A model generated the notes under the pieces. The model was given only the letters and a program-made list of their open reading frames with translations, had not been told where the DNA came from and did not search any database. 64,000 nucleotides of DNA from positions 94,043 through 158,042 of the forward strand of contig JAFEEL010000013.1 in the NCBI GenBank assembly GCA_018241125.1. Direction: 5' to 3'. Below are positions 21,367 to 30,892 of the stretch, piece after piece. The translations under genes and the position numbers were made by a program. Source of the stretch: Pseudomonadota bacterium (GTDB lineage: Bacteria; Pseudomonadota; Gammaproteobacteria; Xanthomonadales; Xanthomonadaceae). Every line of letters begins with the position of its first letter. Positions within the stretch are counted from its first letter, which is position 1.

Positions 21367-21392
21367 GGGCGCCGCAAGGCGCCCTTGTCTTG
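21367..21392 (+). terminator. terminator after tRNA-Asp
   Basis: Stem GGGCGCC (21367-21373), loop GCAA, GGCGCCC (21378-21384), then TTGTCTTGT. It lies just after the tRNA and before ppiD. Confidence 0.6.
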
Positions 21393-21454
21393 TCGGGGGT
21401 CGCCTTGACGATCGGGCACCCGCGGCGGGCGCATTCGTCGAGAGCCCTCACAGC

Positions 21455-23425
21455 ATGCTGCAAAAAATCCGCAACGCGAGCACCGGCTGGGTTGCCGGCA
21501 TCATCATGGGCCCGCTGATCCTGTTCTTCGGCCTGTGGGGTATCGACGGGTATTTCCAGGGGCGCATCGAGACCTACGCGGCGCGCATCACCCTCCAGCG
21601 CGGCTGGTTCGGCACCGACTTCGGCGCCAAGTTCAAGGACATCTCCGTAGACGACTTCCGGCGCCGCCTCGAAAGCGAGCGCGAAGCGCAGCGGCAACAG
21701 TTGGGCGATGCCTTCGATCAAGCCACGTTCGACACGCCCGCCACCAAGCGCAAGGTGATCGATCGCATGGTGATGCGGGAACTGCTGTTGGCCGCCGCCG
21801 GGCGTGATGGACTGGCGGTGTCCGGGCAGCAACTGTTCGACGCCATTGCCAGCGACCCGATGTTCCAGTCGGCCGGCAAGTTCGATCCGCTGCGCTACAA
21901 GATGGCGCTGCAAAGCGTGAATCCACCGATGTCGCCCGAACAATACGAGGCGACCAAGCGCGACGATCTGCTGATCCAGTCGCTTGCGCAGGAAATCAGT
22001 TTCTCGGGCATCGCCTCGGACAAGGAGGTGGACGAAGCGATTCGACTGGGTGGGCAAAAGCGCGACATGCGCATCCTGACGCTGCCGGTGCCCGCCGATG
22101 GCCCGGCGCCGAGCGATGCGCAAATCGCCGCGTGGTACAAGGCGCACCCGAAGTCGTATCAAACCGAAGAACAGGTCGCGTTGGAATATCTGGAACTGGA
22201 CGCGGCAACGATGCCGCCGCCGGCGCCGATCGACGAGGCGACCTTGCGCCAGCGCTACGACGACCAGAAAGATCGCTACGTCGAACCCGAGCAGCGCGAA
22301 GCCTCGCACATCCTGCTCAACGTGCCGGCCAATGCCACCCCGGCGCAAGAGAAAGCGGTGCAGGCCAAAGCGGCGGCGCTGGTCGCAAAAGCACGTGCGC
22401 CCGGCGCAGATTTCGCAGCGCTGGCCAAGGCGCAGTCCGACGACATCGGTTCGAAGAACCAGGGTGGCGATCTGGGCTGGCTGACCGAAAAGGCCGTCAG
22501 CCAGAAGGCGTTCGCCACCGCGCTGTTCGCCCTGCAAAAAGGGCAGGTGTCCGATCCGGTGCGTACCGACGAGGGCTGGCACGTGATCTTGCTGCGCGAC
22601 ATCAAGCCCGGTGAGCGCATTCCGTTCGCGCAGGTGCGCGACCAGATTTCTGCCGATGCGTTGAAGGAAGAACGCGAGAAGGATTTCTCCGACCAGTCCG
22701 GCAAGCTCGTCGACCTGACCCTCAAGGACCCGACCACCCTGGCCAGTGCTGCCAAGCAGATGGGCCTGACGGTGCAAAAGACACCGCTGTTCACGCGCAC
22801 CACGGCAACCGGTATCGCCGCCAACCCGGCGGTGCTCAAGGCGGCGTTCTCCAGTTCGTTGATCGACAGCGGCCAGAACAGCGACGAGATCGATCTGGAC
22901 AAGAAAAACCACGAGCACATGGTGGTCATTCGCGTCGCCGAGCATCACCCGGTCAAGGTGATGCCGCTGGCGCAAGTGCACGACCGCGTGGTTGCCGACA
23001 TCCAGGCCGATGCGCGCGCCAAGGCCGCCAAGGCCGCCGCTGATGCGATGCTCACGCGTGCGCAAAAAGGCGAGACGCTCGAAGCCCTCGCCACCTCGAT
23101 CGGTACCGGCGTGCAGACGCTGACGCAGGTCGGTCGCGGGCAAACCACCCCTTCGGCGGACATCGTCGATGCCGCGTTCCGCATGCCGCACCCGGTGCAG
23201 GGCAAGCCCGATCCGTTGGCGATCGCCGATTTGACGCCCGATCACTACGTGCTGATCGAGTTGACCCGGGTCGTCGATGGGGACCTGTCGGCAGTGGATG
23301 CGGCGACCCGCGCCAGCTACCGCAAGCAGTTCGCGCGCGATGCCCGCGGCGGGCTGGAAGTGCGCAACTACATCGACGCCCTGCGCAAGCAGTTCCCGGT
23401 CAAAATCGCCGAGGATCGCTTGTAA
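21455..23425 (+). CDS. ppiD: periplasmic folding chaperone/peptidyl-prolyl isomerase PpiD
   Basis: A 656-residue inner-membrane-anchored periplasmic protein that helps proteins leaving the SecYEG translocon. N-terminal anchor [20 protein letters not shown] (residues 11-30), SurA-like N-terminal chaperone helices, and a parvulin-type PPIC domain near 285-390 ([43 protein letters not shown]). The C-terminal chaperone lobe ends with [20 protein letters not shown]. Gene order hup-tRNA-ppiD and length match PpiD. Confidence 0.94.
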   Translation: MLQKIRNASTGWVAGIIMGPLILFFGLWGIDGYFQGRIETYAARITLQRGWFGTDFGAKFKDISVDDFRRRLESEREAQRQQLGDAFDQATFDTPATKRKVIDRMVMRELLLAAAGRDGLAVSGQQLFDAIASDPMFQSAGKFDPLRYKMALQSVNPPMSPEQYEATKRDDLLIQSLAQEISFSGIASDKEVDEAIRLGGQKRDMRILTLPVPADGPAPSDAQIAAWYKAHPKSYQTEEQVALEYLELDAATMPPPAPIDEATLRQRYDDQKDRYVEPEQREASHILLNVPANATPAQEKAVQAKAAALVAKARAPGADFAALAKAQSDDIGSKNQGGDLGWLTEKAVSQKAFATALFALQKGQVSDPVRTDEGWHVILLRDIKPGERIPFAQVRDQISADALKEEREKDFSDQSGKLVDLTLKDPTTLASAAKQMGLTVQKTPLFTRTTATGIAANPAVLKAAFSSSLIDSGQNSDEIDLDKKNHEHMVVIRVAEHHPVKVMPLAQVHDRVVADIQADARAKAAKAAADAMLTRAQKGETLEALATSIGTGVQTLTQVGRGQTTPSADIVDAAFRMPHPVQGKPDPLAIADLTPDHYVLIELTRVVDGDLSAVDAATRASYRKQFARDARGGLEVRNYIDALRKQFPVKIAEDRL

Positions 23426-23435
23426 GCCGCGACGC

Positions 23436-23481
23436 CGCGTCCGTCGCCCGTCTCCCGTCTCCCGTTTCTCGTCTCCCGGAG
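23436..23481. repeat. pyrimidine-rich short-period tract in the mdh leader
   Basis: CCCGTCTCCCGTCTCCCGTT-type units between ppiD and mdh. Its last bases supply the mdh ribosome-binding GGAG. A single arm; no purine-rich partner is seen nearby. Confidence 0.7.
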
Positions 23482-23489
23482 TTCCAGTC

Positions 23490-24473
23490 ATGAAATCCCC
23501 CGTTCGCGTTGCAGTCACCGGCGCCGCCGGCCAGATCGGTTATGCCCTGTTGTTCCGCATCGCCGCCGGCGACATGCTCGGCCCGGATCAGCCGGTGATC
23601 CTGCACCTGCTGGAGATCACCCCGGCGCTGGGCGCATTGTCGGGCGTGGTGATGGAGCTCAACGACTGCGCGTTCCCGACGCTGGCCGGCATCGTCGCCA
23701 CCGACGACGCCAACGTGGCGTTCAAGGATGTCGATTACGCCCTGCTGGTCGGCGCGCGCCCGCGTGGTCCGGGCATGGAGCGCAAGGATCTGCTGGAAGC
23801 CAACGGCGCGATCTTCGGGCCGCAAGGCCGCGCGTTGAATGCACACGCCAAGCGCGACGTGAAGGTGCTGGTGGTCGGCAACCCGGCCAACACCAATGCG
23901 CTGATCGCGCAGCAAAACGCGCCCGACCTCGACCCGCGCTGTTTCACCGCGATGGTGCGCCTGGACCACAACCGCGCCAAGTCGCAACTCGCCGAGAAGA
24001 CCGGTGCGCACAACACCGATGTCGCCAAAATGATCATCTGGGGCAACCATTCATCGACCCAGTTCCCGGACCTCCACCACGCCTCCGTCAAGGGCGCGGC
24101 GGCGCTGGGTCAGGTCGATGCGACGTGGTACGAGAAGGAGTTCATCCCGACCGTGCAGCAGCGTGGCGCGGCGATCATCAAGGCGCGCGGTGCGTCCTCG
24201 GCCGCATCGGCCGCTTCGGCGGCGATCGACCACATGCGCTCGTGGGCGCTGGGCACCGCCGAGGGCGACTGGGTGTCGATGGGCGTGCCGTCCGACGGCA
24301 GCTACGGCATCGCCCCGGGCGTGATCTACGGCTACCCGTGCACCTGCAAGGGCGGCCAATACGCCATCGTGCAGGGGCTTGCGATCAACGACTTCTCGCG
24401 TGCGCGCATGGACGCCACCGACAAGGAACTGCGCGAAGAGCGCGCCGGCGTGGAGCATTTGTTCGCGAAGTGA
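23490..24473 (+). CDS. mdh: malate dehydrogenase
   Basis: A 327-residue NAD-dependent enzyme of the tricarboxylic acid cycle, malate to oxaloacetate. N-terminal dinucleotide loop [18 protein letters not shown]; substrate arginines in [16 protein letters not shown] and [13 protein letters not shown]; catalytic His in [31 protein letters not shown] near the C-terminus. Length fits the LDH-like type-2 MDH clade. The ATG at 23490 has CGGAG at 9 nt spacing, inside a pyrimidine-rich repeat tract. It is followed at a distance by convergent tamB. Confidence 0.97.
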   Translation: MKSPVRVAVTGAAGQIGYALLFRIAAGDMLGPDQPVILHLLEITPALGALSGVVMELNDCAFPTLAGIVATDDANVAFKDVDYALLVGARPRGPGMERKDLLEANGAIFGPQGRALNAHAKRDVKVLVVGNPANTNALIAQQNAPDLDPRCFTAMVRLDHNRAKSQLAEKTGAHNTDVAKMIIWGNHSSTQFPDLHHASVKGAAALGQVDATWYEKEFIPTVQQRGAAIIKARGASSAASAASAAIDHMRSWALGTAEGDWVSMGVPSDGSYGIAPGVIYGYPCTCKGGQYAIVQGLAINDFSRARMDATDKELREERAGVEHLFAK

Positions 24474-24641
24474 GGTTTTCGTGCGGGCGCAGCAGCGCTG
24501 AATGCTACCGGCCCGTCTGCTTCCCCCGCAAGCGCGGGAACGTCTGGAGGGTGGCGACAAGAAGTGTGGCCGCAAGAAGCGTGGCGAGGCAAGTACGGTC
24601 ATGCCGGTCGTCGGCCGCCGCGGACGCGTAACCGATGCGGC

Positions 24642-27600
24642 TCACCGCTCGATCCGCCAGTTCACCGACGCGCGGTTTTCCTTCGCCGATTCGATGCTCA
24701 CGTCGAAGCCTTTGCGCAGCAGGTACTTGAGCGTGAGCACTTCGCCGGTGCCGGCCAGTGCCACGCCGTAGCTGACGAACAAGCGCGGCGAGAGGTACTT
24801 GCCGACGGTGAAGGTCTCGCCGCCGAGCGCGCGCGACTGGCCCACGCCGGCGCTGTCCAGCCCAAGGCGCGTGGCGACCTTCTGCGCCAGCAAGTTGCTG
24901 CCCACCGCCAGTGCCGCCGAGGCCGCGCCGATCTGTTTGGTCTCGTTGGCGTCGGCCGATTGCAGCGGGCGACCGATCACGAGGTAGGCCAGCGCGTTGC
25001 TCGGATCCATCGCCGGGGTGGACACGATCTGCGTCTGCGGCCGTCGCGCGCTGCCGCGCACGCGCACGCCGACGGTGACGCCATCGTCGAACTGCCGCTG
25101 CGCGAGCACGTCCAGCGCCGGGTCGTCGAAGCCGCCGCCGTTGTACGTCAGGCGGCCACGCTCGATCTCCAGTTGTTGGCCGTAAGCCGCGTAACGACCG
25201 CCGACATCCAGCGCGCCGTTGGCGGTCATGCCCGCGCCTGCCGGCTTGCGCACGCGCAAGGCGCCGCCCAACGTGCCGTCGAGACCAAAGCCCTTGAGGG
25301 TGACGTGTTTGCCCAGCGCCAGTTGCAGGTCGACATCGACCTTCAGCGGCGAGCGCGGCTGCTTCTGGCGCGGATCGAGCACGACCACGTCCGGCGATGG
25401 CGAGATGGTGCTGTCGAGGCGTTCCAGATCCAGCTTGGCGGTGGGCACGTCCACGTTGCCGCGCACGGTGAGCGTGCCGGCGGCGAAGCCCAGTTGCAGA
25501 TCCGGCGCAGCGACCGCTTCCAGTTCCGGGGTGTCGGCGATGCGCAGATTGTCGCCTTTGAGTGTCACCGTCAGCGGCGCGTCGAAGTCGTCCCAGCGCC
25601 AGCCGCCGCCGATGGCGAGCGAGCCGTCGCCGGATTTGAGTGCGCCGCTGATCGTCGCCGCGCCGCTGGCATCGGCATCGATCTGCACGTGGCCGTCCTT
25701 GAGCGCGACGCCAAGCGCCGGCAGTTCGGCGGCGAAGTCGGCCAGTTGCAAGCGCCCGGAAAGCTGCGGATGCGCGAGGCTGCCGGCCAGCGCAAGCTGC
25801 CCGCCGAAGCGGCCGGAGGGCGCGGCGATGTCGGTGGAGAACAATTCCAGCCAGGTGACGTCGCGCAGGTCGATGCTCGCCTCACCTTGCAGCGGCGCAT
25901 CGGCGGCAAGCCCGCCGGTCACTTGCGCCTGCACGTGGCCGCCGGCGGACAGGTCGCTGGACAGGGTGGCCTGCACGCGCGGCCCGTCGAGTGCGGCGTG
26001 CACGCTCAGGTTGCTGTAGCCCAGCAACGGATGTGCCGGTTGCGACGGCAGGCGCAACGCGCCTTGCGCCGAGCGCAGTTGCGCGCTGCCGGTGAAACCG
26101 CCGCGTGCCGGCGCGATGTTTACGTCGAGGTCGGTCACGCCATCGGCATGCGCATCGAAATCGGGCCGTGCGATCCACGCATCCAGCCACCCCATCGGGA
26201 TGCTCCGCGCTTGCGCGCTGGCGCGGCGCGGCCAGTCGGCCTGCGCGCAGAGCGATGCCGCTGCCGACTGCAAACACGCCGAGGGCAGGGCGATGCTGCC
26301 GCGCGCGTCGATGCGCAGGTTGGCCGGCGCGCTCAGCGTCCATGCCGCGCCTCGCGTCGGTGCGTAGCGCAGGGTGGCGATTTGCGCGTTCCACACGTCT
26401 TTCGTTCGCTGTGCGCTGGCAGAAAGCTCGAGCGATCCGAGCGATCCGGCGAGGTTGCCGGTTACGCGCGGTTGCGTGGGTGAACCGTTGAACTGCAAGT
26501 GCGCTTGCGTGATCGCCGCAAGCCCGCCGATGCCATCGGCATCCACGCGCAGCGCACCATATTTCCCGGAATCGTCGATGCGTCCGTCCAGCGCCAGATG
26601 CGCGGCGGCGTACTGTCGCCATTGCAGGCCGCTGCCGGTGAGTTGGCCTTGCAGCGCCGGCAGCGGCAGCGCGCCTTGCATAACGATGCGGCCACTCACG
26701 CTGCCGCGCGCATCCAGCAGCAGATCATCCAGTCGCAACGGATCCAGGTGCGTAACCAGATCGAAGCGCGAACCGAACGTGCCCTTCGCCTGCACGTGGC
26801 TGCCGCCGATGCGCAGGTCGATATCGGCTTTTCCGGTGTCGTGCGCCCATTCCAGCGTGCCGCTGCCGCCGAGCGCGCGTTTGCGCAACGTCCCGGACAG
26901 CCCGTCGATGGCTGCGCGCAGCGCCATTCCAGCGAGTGCGTCGTGCGCGCCGCTGGCCTGCAAGCGCGCCGACACCGCGCCGTCGAAACCCGGTGCGAGA
27001 TAGCCCGGATCGAAACGATCGAGCGTGGCGTCGGCGTTCCATTGCAGCGCTGGCGACCAACGCAGATGACCGTTGGCGTGCAGCTTGCCGGCTGGTGTCG
27101 TGGCATCCAGCGAGTGGATCGTGGCCTGCGTGCCATCGCCGTCGAGCGCCAGCGCGAGCCGCGCCGCTTCGCCGCTGCGCCGCAGGTCGAGCATGCCATT
27201 GGTCTGCCACGCCGCGAGCGTGCCGCGCACGCTCAGCGTGCCGCTGGCGCGTACCGGTTCGGCGCTCGGATCGGCGCGCCACGCGATGCGATCCAGATCG
27301 ACCGTGGCGTCCAGCGTCGGCGCAGCGGGCTTGAAATCGGCGCGGCCGGTGACTCGCACGCGGCCGTCCAGCATGTCCAGCGCCAGCGGGTGGGCGGACA
27401 GCACGCCGTTCTCGTAATCCAGTTGCGACGGCGCGATGGTCAACGCGCGTTCGCCTTGGGCGATGCGGCCGCGCAACTTCGCCGCGCCGCCGGTGCCGTT
27501 GGCGGTGAGGTCGATGTGCCACGGTGCGACTGCGGCCGCTGCGTCATGATCGGCGGCGCCGGCCAGTGCAGCCACGCGTTGCGTATCGAGCCCGTGGGCC

Positions 27601-28406
27601 GTCGCCGACAGCGACCAGTCCGGCACGCGCTGGCCGTTGTCCAGCGTCAGCTTGACCGCCAGCGGAGCCGGCGCATGCCCGGACACCGAGAGCACGAAGT
27701 GTTGCAAATCGCCGCCGGCGATCAGGTGCAGATCGGCCGCATCGGCACCCGCCGGTGCTTGCCACTGCGCGGCGATCCGCGTGGCGTACGACCGCCGCGC
27801 ATTCATCGCCCCGTCGATGCGGAACTCACCGCGATCGGTGCTGGCGATGAGCCGGTCGATGCGCAAGCGTCCCGGTGCCAGCAGCGCGCCGCCGTGCGCG
27901 GTGGCGATGGTGAGCAACGGCGTGCGTTCGCGACTGATGCGCACAGTACGAACGTCGATCTGTGCCACGTCAAGCGTGATCGGCAGATCGAACTTCGGCA
28001 GCACATCCGGCCAACGCGGTGGCGGCTGCGGGGTGTGGTCGATGGGCAGATCGAGCGTGGCGTCGTCCACGCGCAACGCATCCAACCGCACGCGGTCGCG
28101 CAGCAGCGGCAGCCAACGCGGCTCGAGTGACACACGCTTGGCGCTGAAGGTCACGCCGTCGTGTTGAAAACGCAGCCCGTGCAGGGTGAGCGAGCGGCCC
28201 AGCACGCCATCAGCGCGTTGCCATGTCAATGAGCCTTTCGGCAGAAAACGTGCAGTGATGCCCAGTGCCGCATCGCGGCCGCTGGTTGTCAGCAGCAGCC
28301 ATGCGAGCAGCAGCGCTGTTGTCGCGATGAGCACGACGATGGCGAACACCCATCGGCGCCAGCGCCTGCGTGTGCGCGGAACTGCTTGCGCGGCTGGCGT
28401 GCTCAC
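24642..28406 (-). CDS. tamB: translocation and assembly module protein TamB
   Basis: A 1254-residue inner-membrane-anchored periplasmic protein. One N-terminal membrane segment (WVFAIVVLIATTALLLAWLL, residues about 18-38), then a long repetitive beta-rich region with the AsmA/TamB-type pattern, and the C-terminal DUF490 domain (ISPSPDVVVLDPRQ, VTVGVRVRGSARRPQTQIVS, NALAYLVIGRPLQSA, LKYLLRKGFDVSIESAKENR). Length fits the family (about 1250). TamB bridges inner and outer membranes and helps move lipids or assemble outer-membrane proteins with TamA. Its start overlaps the tamA stop by 4 nt, so the pair is coupled. Confidence 0.95.
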   Translation of the reverse strand: MSTPAAQAVPRTRRRWRRWVFAIVVLIATTALLLAWLLLTTSGRDAALGITARFLPKGSLTWQRADGVLGRSLTLHGLRFQHDGVTFSAKRVSLEPRWLPLLRDRVRLDALRVDDATLDLPIDHTPQPPPRWPDVLPKFDLPITLDVAQIDVRTVRISRERTPLLTIATAHGGALLAPGRLRIDRLIASTDRGEFRIDGAMNARRSYATRIAAQWQAPAGADAADLHLIAGGDLQHFVLSVSGHAPAPLAVKLTLDNGQRVPDWSLSATAHGLDTQRVAALAGAADHDAAAAVAPWHIDLTANGTGGAAKLRGRIAQGERALTIAPSQLDYENGVLSAHPLALDMLDGRVRVTGRADFKPAAPTLDATVDLDRIAWRADPSAEPVRASGTLSVRGTLAAWQTNGMLDLRRSGEAARLALALDGDGTQATIHSLDATTPAGKLHANGHLRWSPALQWNADATLDRFDPGYLAPGFDGAVSARLQASGAHDALAGMALRAAIDGLSGTLRKRALGGSGTLEWAHDTGKADIDLRIGGSHVQAKGTFGSRFDLVTHLDPLRLDDLLLDARGSVSGRIVMQGALPLPALQGQLTGSGLQWRQYAAAHLALDGRIDDSGKYGALRVDADGIGGLAAITQAHLQFNGSPTQPRVTGNLAGSLGSLELSASAQRTKDVWNAQIATLRYAPTRGAAWTLSAPANLRIDARGSIALPSACLQSAAASLCAQADWPRRASAQARSIPMGWLDAWIARPDFDAHADGVTDLDVNIAPARGGFTGSAQLRSAQGALRLPSQPAHPLLGYSNLSVHAALDGPRVQATLSSDLSAGGHVQAQVTGGLAADAPLQGEASIDLRDVTWLELFSTDIAAPSGRFGGQLALAGSLAHPQLSGRLQLADFAAELPALGVALKDGHVQIDADASGAATISGALKSGDGSLAIGGGWRWDDFDAPLTVTLKGDNLRIADTPELEAVAAPDLQLGFAAGTLTVRGNVDVPTAKLDLERLDSTISPSPDVVVLDPRQKQPRSPLKVDVDLQLALGKHVTLKGFGLDGTLGGALRVRKPAGAGMTANGALDVGGRYAAYGQQLEIERGRLTYNGGGFDDPALDVLAQRQFDDGVTVGVRVRGSARRPQTQIVSTPAMDPSNALAYLVIGRPLQSADANETKQIGAASAALAVGSNLLAQKVATRLGLDSAGVGQSRALGGETFTVGKYLSPRLFVSYGVALAGTGEVLTLKYLLRKGFDVSIESAKENRASVNWRIER

Positions 28407-30136
28407 AGCTCCGATCCGATGTTCAGGTGCAGGTGCACCGGCGAGCCGGATTGGAATCCATGCGCGAGGTCGATCCGCACCGGCCCCACCGGCGAGCGCC
28501 AGCGCAGTCCGAAGCCAACGCCCAGATGCGAACGCGGCGCGTGCTCGAAGGCATCACCGTCGTCGGCGAACACCGCCGCGCCCCAGGTGTGCGTGAAGCG
28601 GTGCTCGAACTCCACGCTGCCGATCAACAGGTTCGGCGCGCCCACGTTCTGCCCGTTCACGCGCGGGCCGATTTCCTGATAGCTGTAGCCGCGTACGGAG
28701 TTGTCGCCGCCGGCGTAATAGCGCAGCGACGGCGGCAGTTGGTTGAAGCTGCCGGTGAACACATGGCCGAACTCGCCGCGCAACAGCAGACGGTTGCGAT
28801 CACCCAACGGATGCATCCACGCCGCACGTGCGTGCAGTTGTGCGAAGTCCACGTCCGAGCCGATCGCGGTCGCGCCGCCGCTGGCATCGATGCCGAAGCT
28901 CCAGCCGCGCGTCGGATACAGCTTGTCGTCGGTGCGCGTGGTCTGCGCCGAAATCGACGGAAACACCAGCGTCGCAAAACGATCCAGCCCCGGGAACGCG
29001 GCATCCTGATACCGCTCGCGTTGCATGTGCACGGCCGTGGTGAGGTTCCAGTGGTGCAGGCGACCGCTGCGGCTACCGACGATTTCAGCCAGCCGCGTAT
29101 GCCCGGCGTCGGTGGTTTCGTCGCGCAGTTGCGTGGACAGCGCGTACCATCCATCCAGCCAGCCGAACGCCGGGATGCGATAGCGCGCCGTGACCAGCTT
29201 GCGGTTCTGCGCCCATTCCAGTTGCGAATCGAACTTGTCGCCGCGCGCATTCAACCAGCGCCGCTCGTAGCCCAGCGTCACGCCGGCGCCGCTGTCGGTC
29301 CCGTAGCTCAGGCCTGCGCTGTACACGTTGCGCTTGGCCGGCGTGGTCGTCACCGTGATCGGCACTTGGCCATCGGCGCGGTGTTCGACATCCGGCGATA
29401 CGTCGACCGAACCGAAGTAATCCAGGTCGGCCAGCGCCTGCTGGAAATCGAGCAGGCGGTCGGCGCGATAAGGCTGACCGGGCTTCCAGCGCAGCAACGG
29501 GTCGAGCGCGCCGGGCTTGAGTTGATTGGCAGCGAACGTGGTCGCGCCGAAGCGATAGCGCGGCCCGCTGTCCCAGTTCAAGTCGATGTCCGCTGAATGC
29601 GCGGCGCGCGTGACCTCGACGCGATGCGTGGTGGCATCCGCATCGAAGTAGCCGCGCTCGTTGAGGCGTCGCTCGACCTCCTGCTTGCTGTCTTCGTAAC
29701 GACGGTGGTCGAGGACTTGCCCGATGTTCGGCTTGAAGGCAGCCACCGCCGGCGCGACCACGGCATCGCTGGCCGCATCGCCGCGCACCGCGACGTGCTT
29801 GGCCGTCACCCGCACCGGCGCGCCCATCTGCACGGTGAATGTCACGTTGGTGGTTTGTTCCTCGCGCTGCACCTGCGCATCGACACTGGCGTCGTAATAA
29901 CCGAAGGGTTCCAGCGCCGTGCGGATCTCCTGGGGTGCTGCACGCAGCAGGAAGGCCAGCCGTTCCTCGCTGACATCTTTGCCCTGTGTGCGCCGCAGCG
30001 ACACCGACATCTCGGCGTTGCGCAGTTCATCGGCATCGGCGATGCCGACGATGCGTACCTGCCCGACCTGCACCGCGTGGGCGCAGGGGGTGGTGAGTAG
30101 CAGGAGGAGGATGGTGAATCGGGATCCGCGGGTCAT
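28403..30136 (-). CDS. tamA: autotransporter assembly outer-membrane protein TamA
   Basis: About 577 residues. The ATG at 30136 begins a signal peptide (SRFTILLLLLTTPCAHA); an open frame to 30301 has no signal and is not used. N-terminal POTRA repeats (VGQVRIVGIADADELRNAEM; VTAKHVAVRGDAASDAVVAP; RVEVTRAAHSADIDLNW) are followed by a 16-stranded Omp85 barrel with the lid-lock motif region FYA..RGY-like RYYAGGDNSVRGYSYQEIG, and the C-terminal strand SPVHLHLNIGSEL. It inserts outer-membrane proteins together with TamB. No strong ribosome site is seen. Divergent from vapBC across about 140 nt. Confidence 0.93.
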   Translation of the reverse strand: MTRGSRFTILLLLLTTPCAHAVQVGQVRIVGIADADELRNAEMSVSLRRTQGKDVSEERLAFLLRAAPQEIRTALEPFGYYDASVDAQVQREEQTTNVTFTVQMGAPVRVTAKHVAVRGDAASDAVVAPAVAAFKPNIGQVLDHRRYEDSKQEVERRLNERGYFDADATTHRVEVTRAAHSADIDLNWDSGPRYRFGATTFAANQLKPGALDPLLRWKPGQPYRADRLLDFQQALADLDYFGSVDVSPDVEHRADGQVPITVTTTPAKRNVYSAGLSYGTDSGAGVTLGYERRWLNARGDKFDSQLEWAQNRKLVTARYRIPAFGWLDGWYALSTQLRDETTDAGHTRLAEIVGSRSGRLHHWNLTTAVHMQRERYQDAAFPGLDRFATLVFPSISAQTTRTDDKLYPTRGWSFGIDASGGATAIGSDVDFAQLHARAAWMHPLGDRNRLLLRGEFGHVFTGSFNQLPPSLRYYAGGDNSVRGYSYQEIGPRVNGQNVGAPNLLIGSVEFEHRFTHTWGAAVFADDGDAFEHAPRSHLGVGFGLRWRSPVGPVRIDLAHGFQSGSPVHLHLNIGSEL

Positions 30137-30218
30137 CAGGGTGAGGATATACGGCAACTCGCGCGAAGTGTTTCGTGGGCGTCGAGCCGGTGGGCAGCAC
30201 CCGTTTGCACGAACGATT

Positions 30219-30252
30219 TTGACATCGATCAGTATACCGTAATACGATACTC
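30219..30252 (+). promoter_or_regulatory. promoter and probable operator of vapBC
   Basis: A consensus TTGACA (30219-30224) is followed by TAATAC or ATACGA at 15-17 nt. Across the -10 lies an inverted repeat: AGTAT (30231-30235) and ATACT (30247-30251), with GTAT/ATAC nested inside. This is where VapBC autoregulation normally acts. Operator function is inferred. Confidence 0.5.
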
Positions 30253-30276
30253 TGGTCGATCGAGCGGGGGCAGTGC

Positions 30277-30483
30277 ATGACTTCGGTTCGAGTGTCTCCA
30301 AAATATCAAGTGGTCATTCCGCAGGCGGTGCGCGAAGCGTTGGGGCTCGAAGCTGGCACCCGGCTGGAGGTCATGCCCTACGAAAATCGCATCGAGATGA
30401 TTCCGGTGCGGCCGGCCAGGAGCCTGCGCGGGAGCCTGCGCGGAATCGACACGTCCGTGCCACGCGAGCGCGATCGCACGTGA
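30277..30483 (+). CDS. vapB: AbrB/MazE-fold antitoxin (VapB-type)
   Basis: A 68-residue DNA-binding antitoxin. SpoVT-AbrB swapped-hairpin fold: VSPKYQVVIPQAVREALGL, then GTRLEVMPYENRIEMIPV. The C-terminal tail (SLRGSLRGIDTSVPRERD) is the part that wraps the toxin in relatives. The stop overlaps the PIN toxin start by 4 nt (GTGA), typical for toxin-antitoxin pairs. An inverted repeat just upstream is the probable operator. Confidence 0.9.
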   Translation: MTSVRVSPKYQVVIPQAVREALGLEAGTRLEVMPYENRIEMIPVRPARSLRGSLRGIDTSVPRERDRT

Positions 30484-30854
30484 ACGTGATCGACTCGTCG
30501 GCTTGGCTGGAGTATTTTGCCGACGGATCCAATGCCAAGCATTTCGCGGCGGTCATCGAAAGGCCGGACTCGCTGCTGGTGCCTGCGATCACCTTGCTGG
30601 AAGTGTTCAAGCGCATCGCCGGACAGCGTGACGAATCCATCGCGCTGCAATATGTGGCGGTGATGCGCCAGAGTGCGGTGGCAGATCTGGATGCCGCGCT
30701 GGCGTTGCGCGCTGCGGCGCTCGGCCTGCGCTACAAGTTGCCGCTGGCTGACAGCGTCGTGTACGCGACTGCGCAGTCCGCAGATGCGCTGGTGTGGACG
30801 CAGGACGCGGATTTCGAGGGCCTTCCCGGCGTGAAATTCTGGTGCAAGTCCTAG
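30480..30854 (+). CDS. vapC: PIN-domain toxin VapC-type ribonuclease
   Basis: A 124-residue PIN-domain nuclease starting at a GTG that overlaps the antitoxin stop. Conserved acidic residues: Asp in VIDSSAWLEYF, Glu in ITLLEVFKR, Asp in LPLADSVVYATAQ, and Asp in WTQDADFEGL. VapC toxins cleave initiator tRNA or rRNA loops when free of VapB. Target not predictable. The 38-nt gap to the next gene leaves that gene possibly cotranscribed by readthrough. Confidence 0.92.
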   Translation: MNVIDSSAWLEYFADGSNAKHFAAVIERPDSLLVPAITLLEVFKRIAGQRDESIALQYVAVMRQSAVADLDAALALRAAALGLRYKLPLADSVVYATAQSADALVWTQDADFEGLPGVKFWCKS

Positions 30855-30892
30855 AGCTGCGGCGGGCGACGGCTGTTCGGATCGGGGGCGCG

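Noticed and set aside
21299-23518. Long open frame antisense to ppiD
   Set aside because: Shadow of a gene with clear membrane anchor and PPIC domain.
28370-29596. Open frame antisense to tamA
   Set aside because: Shadow of the POTRA/barrel gene.
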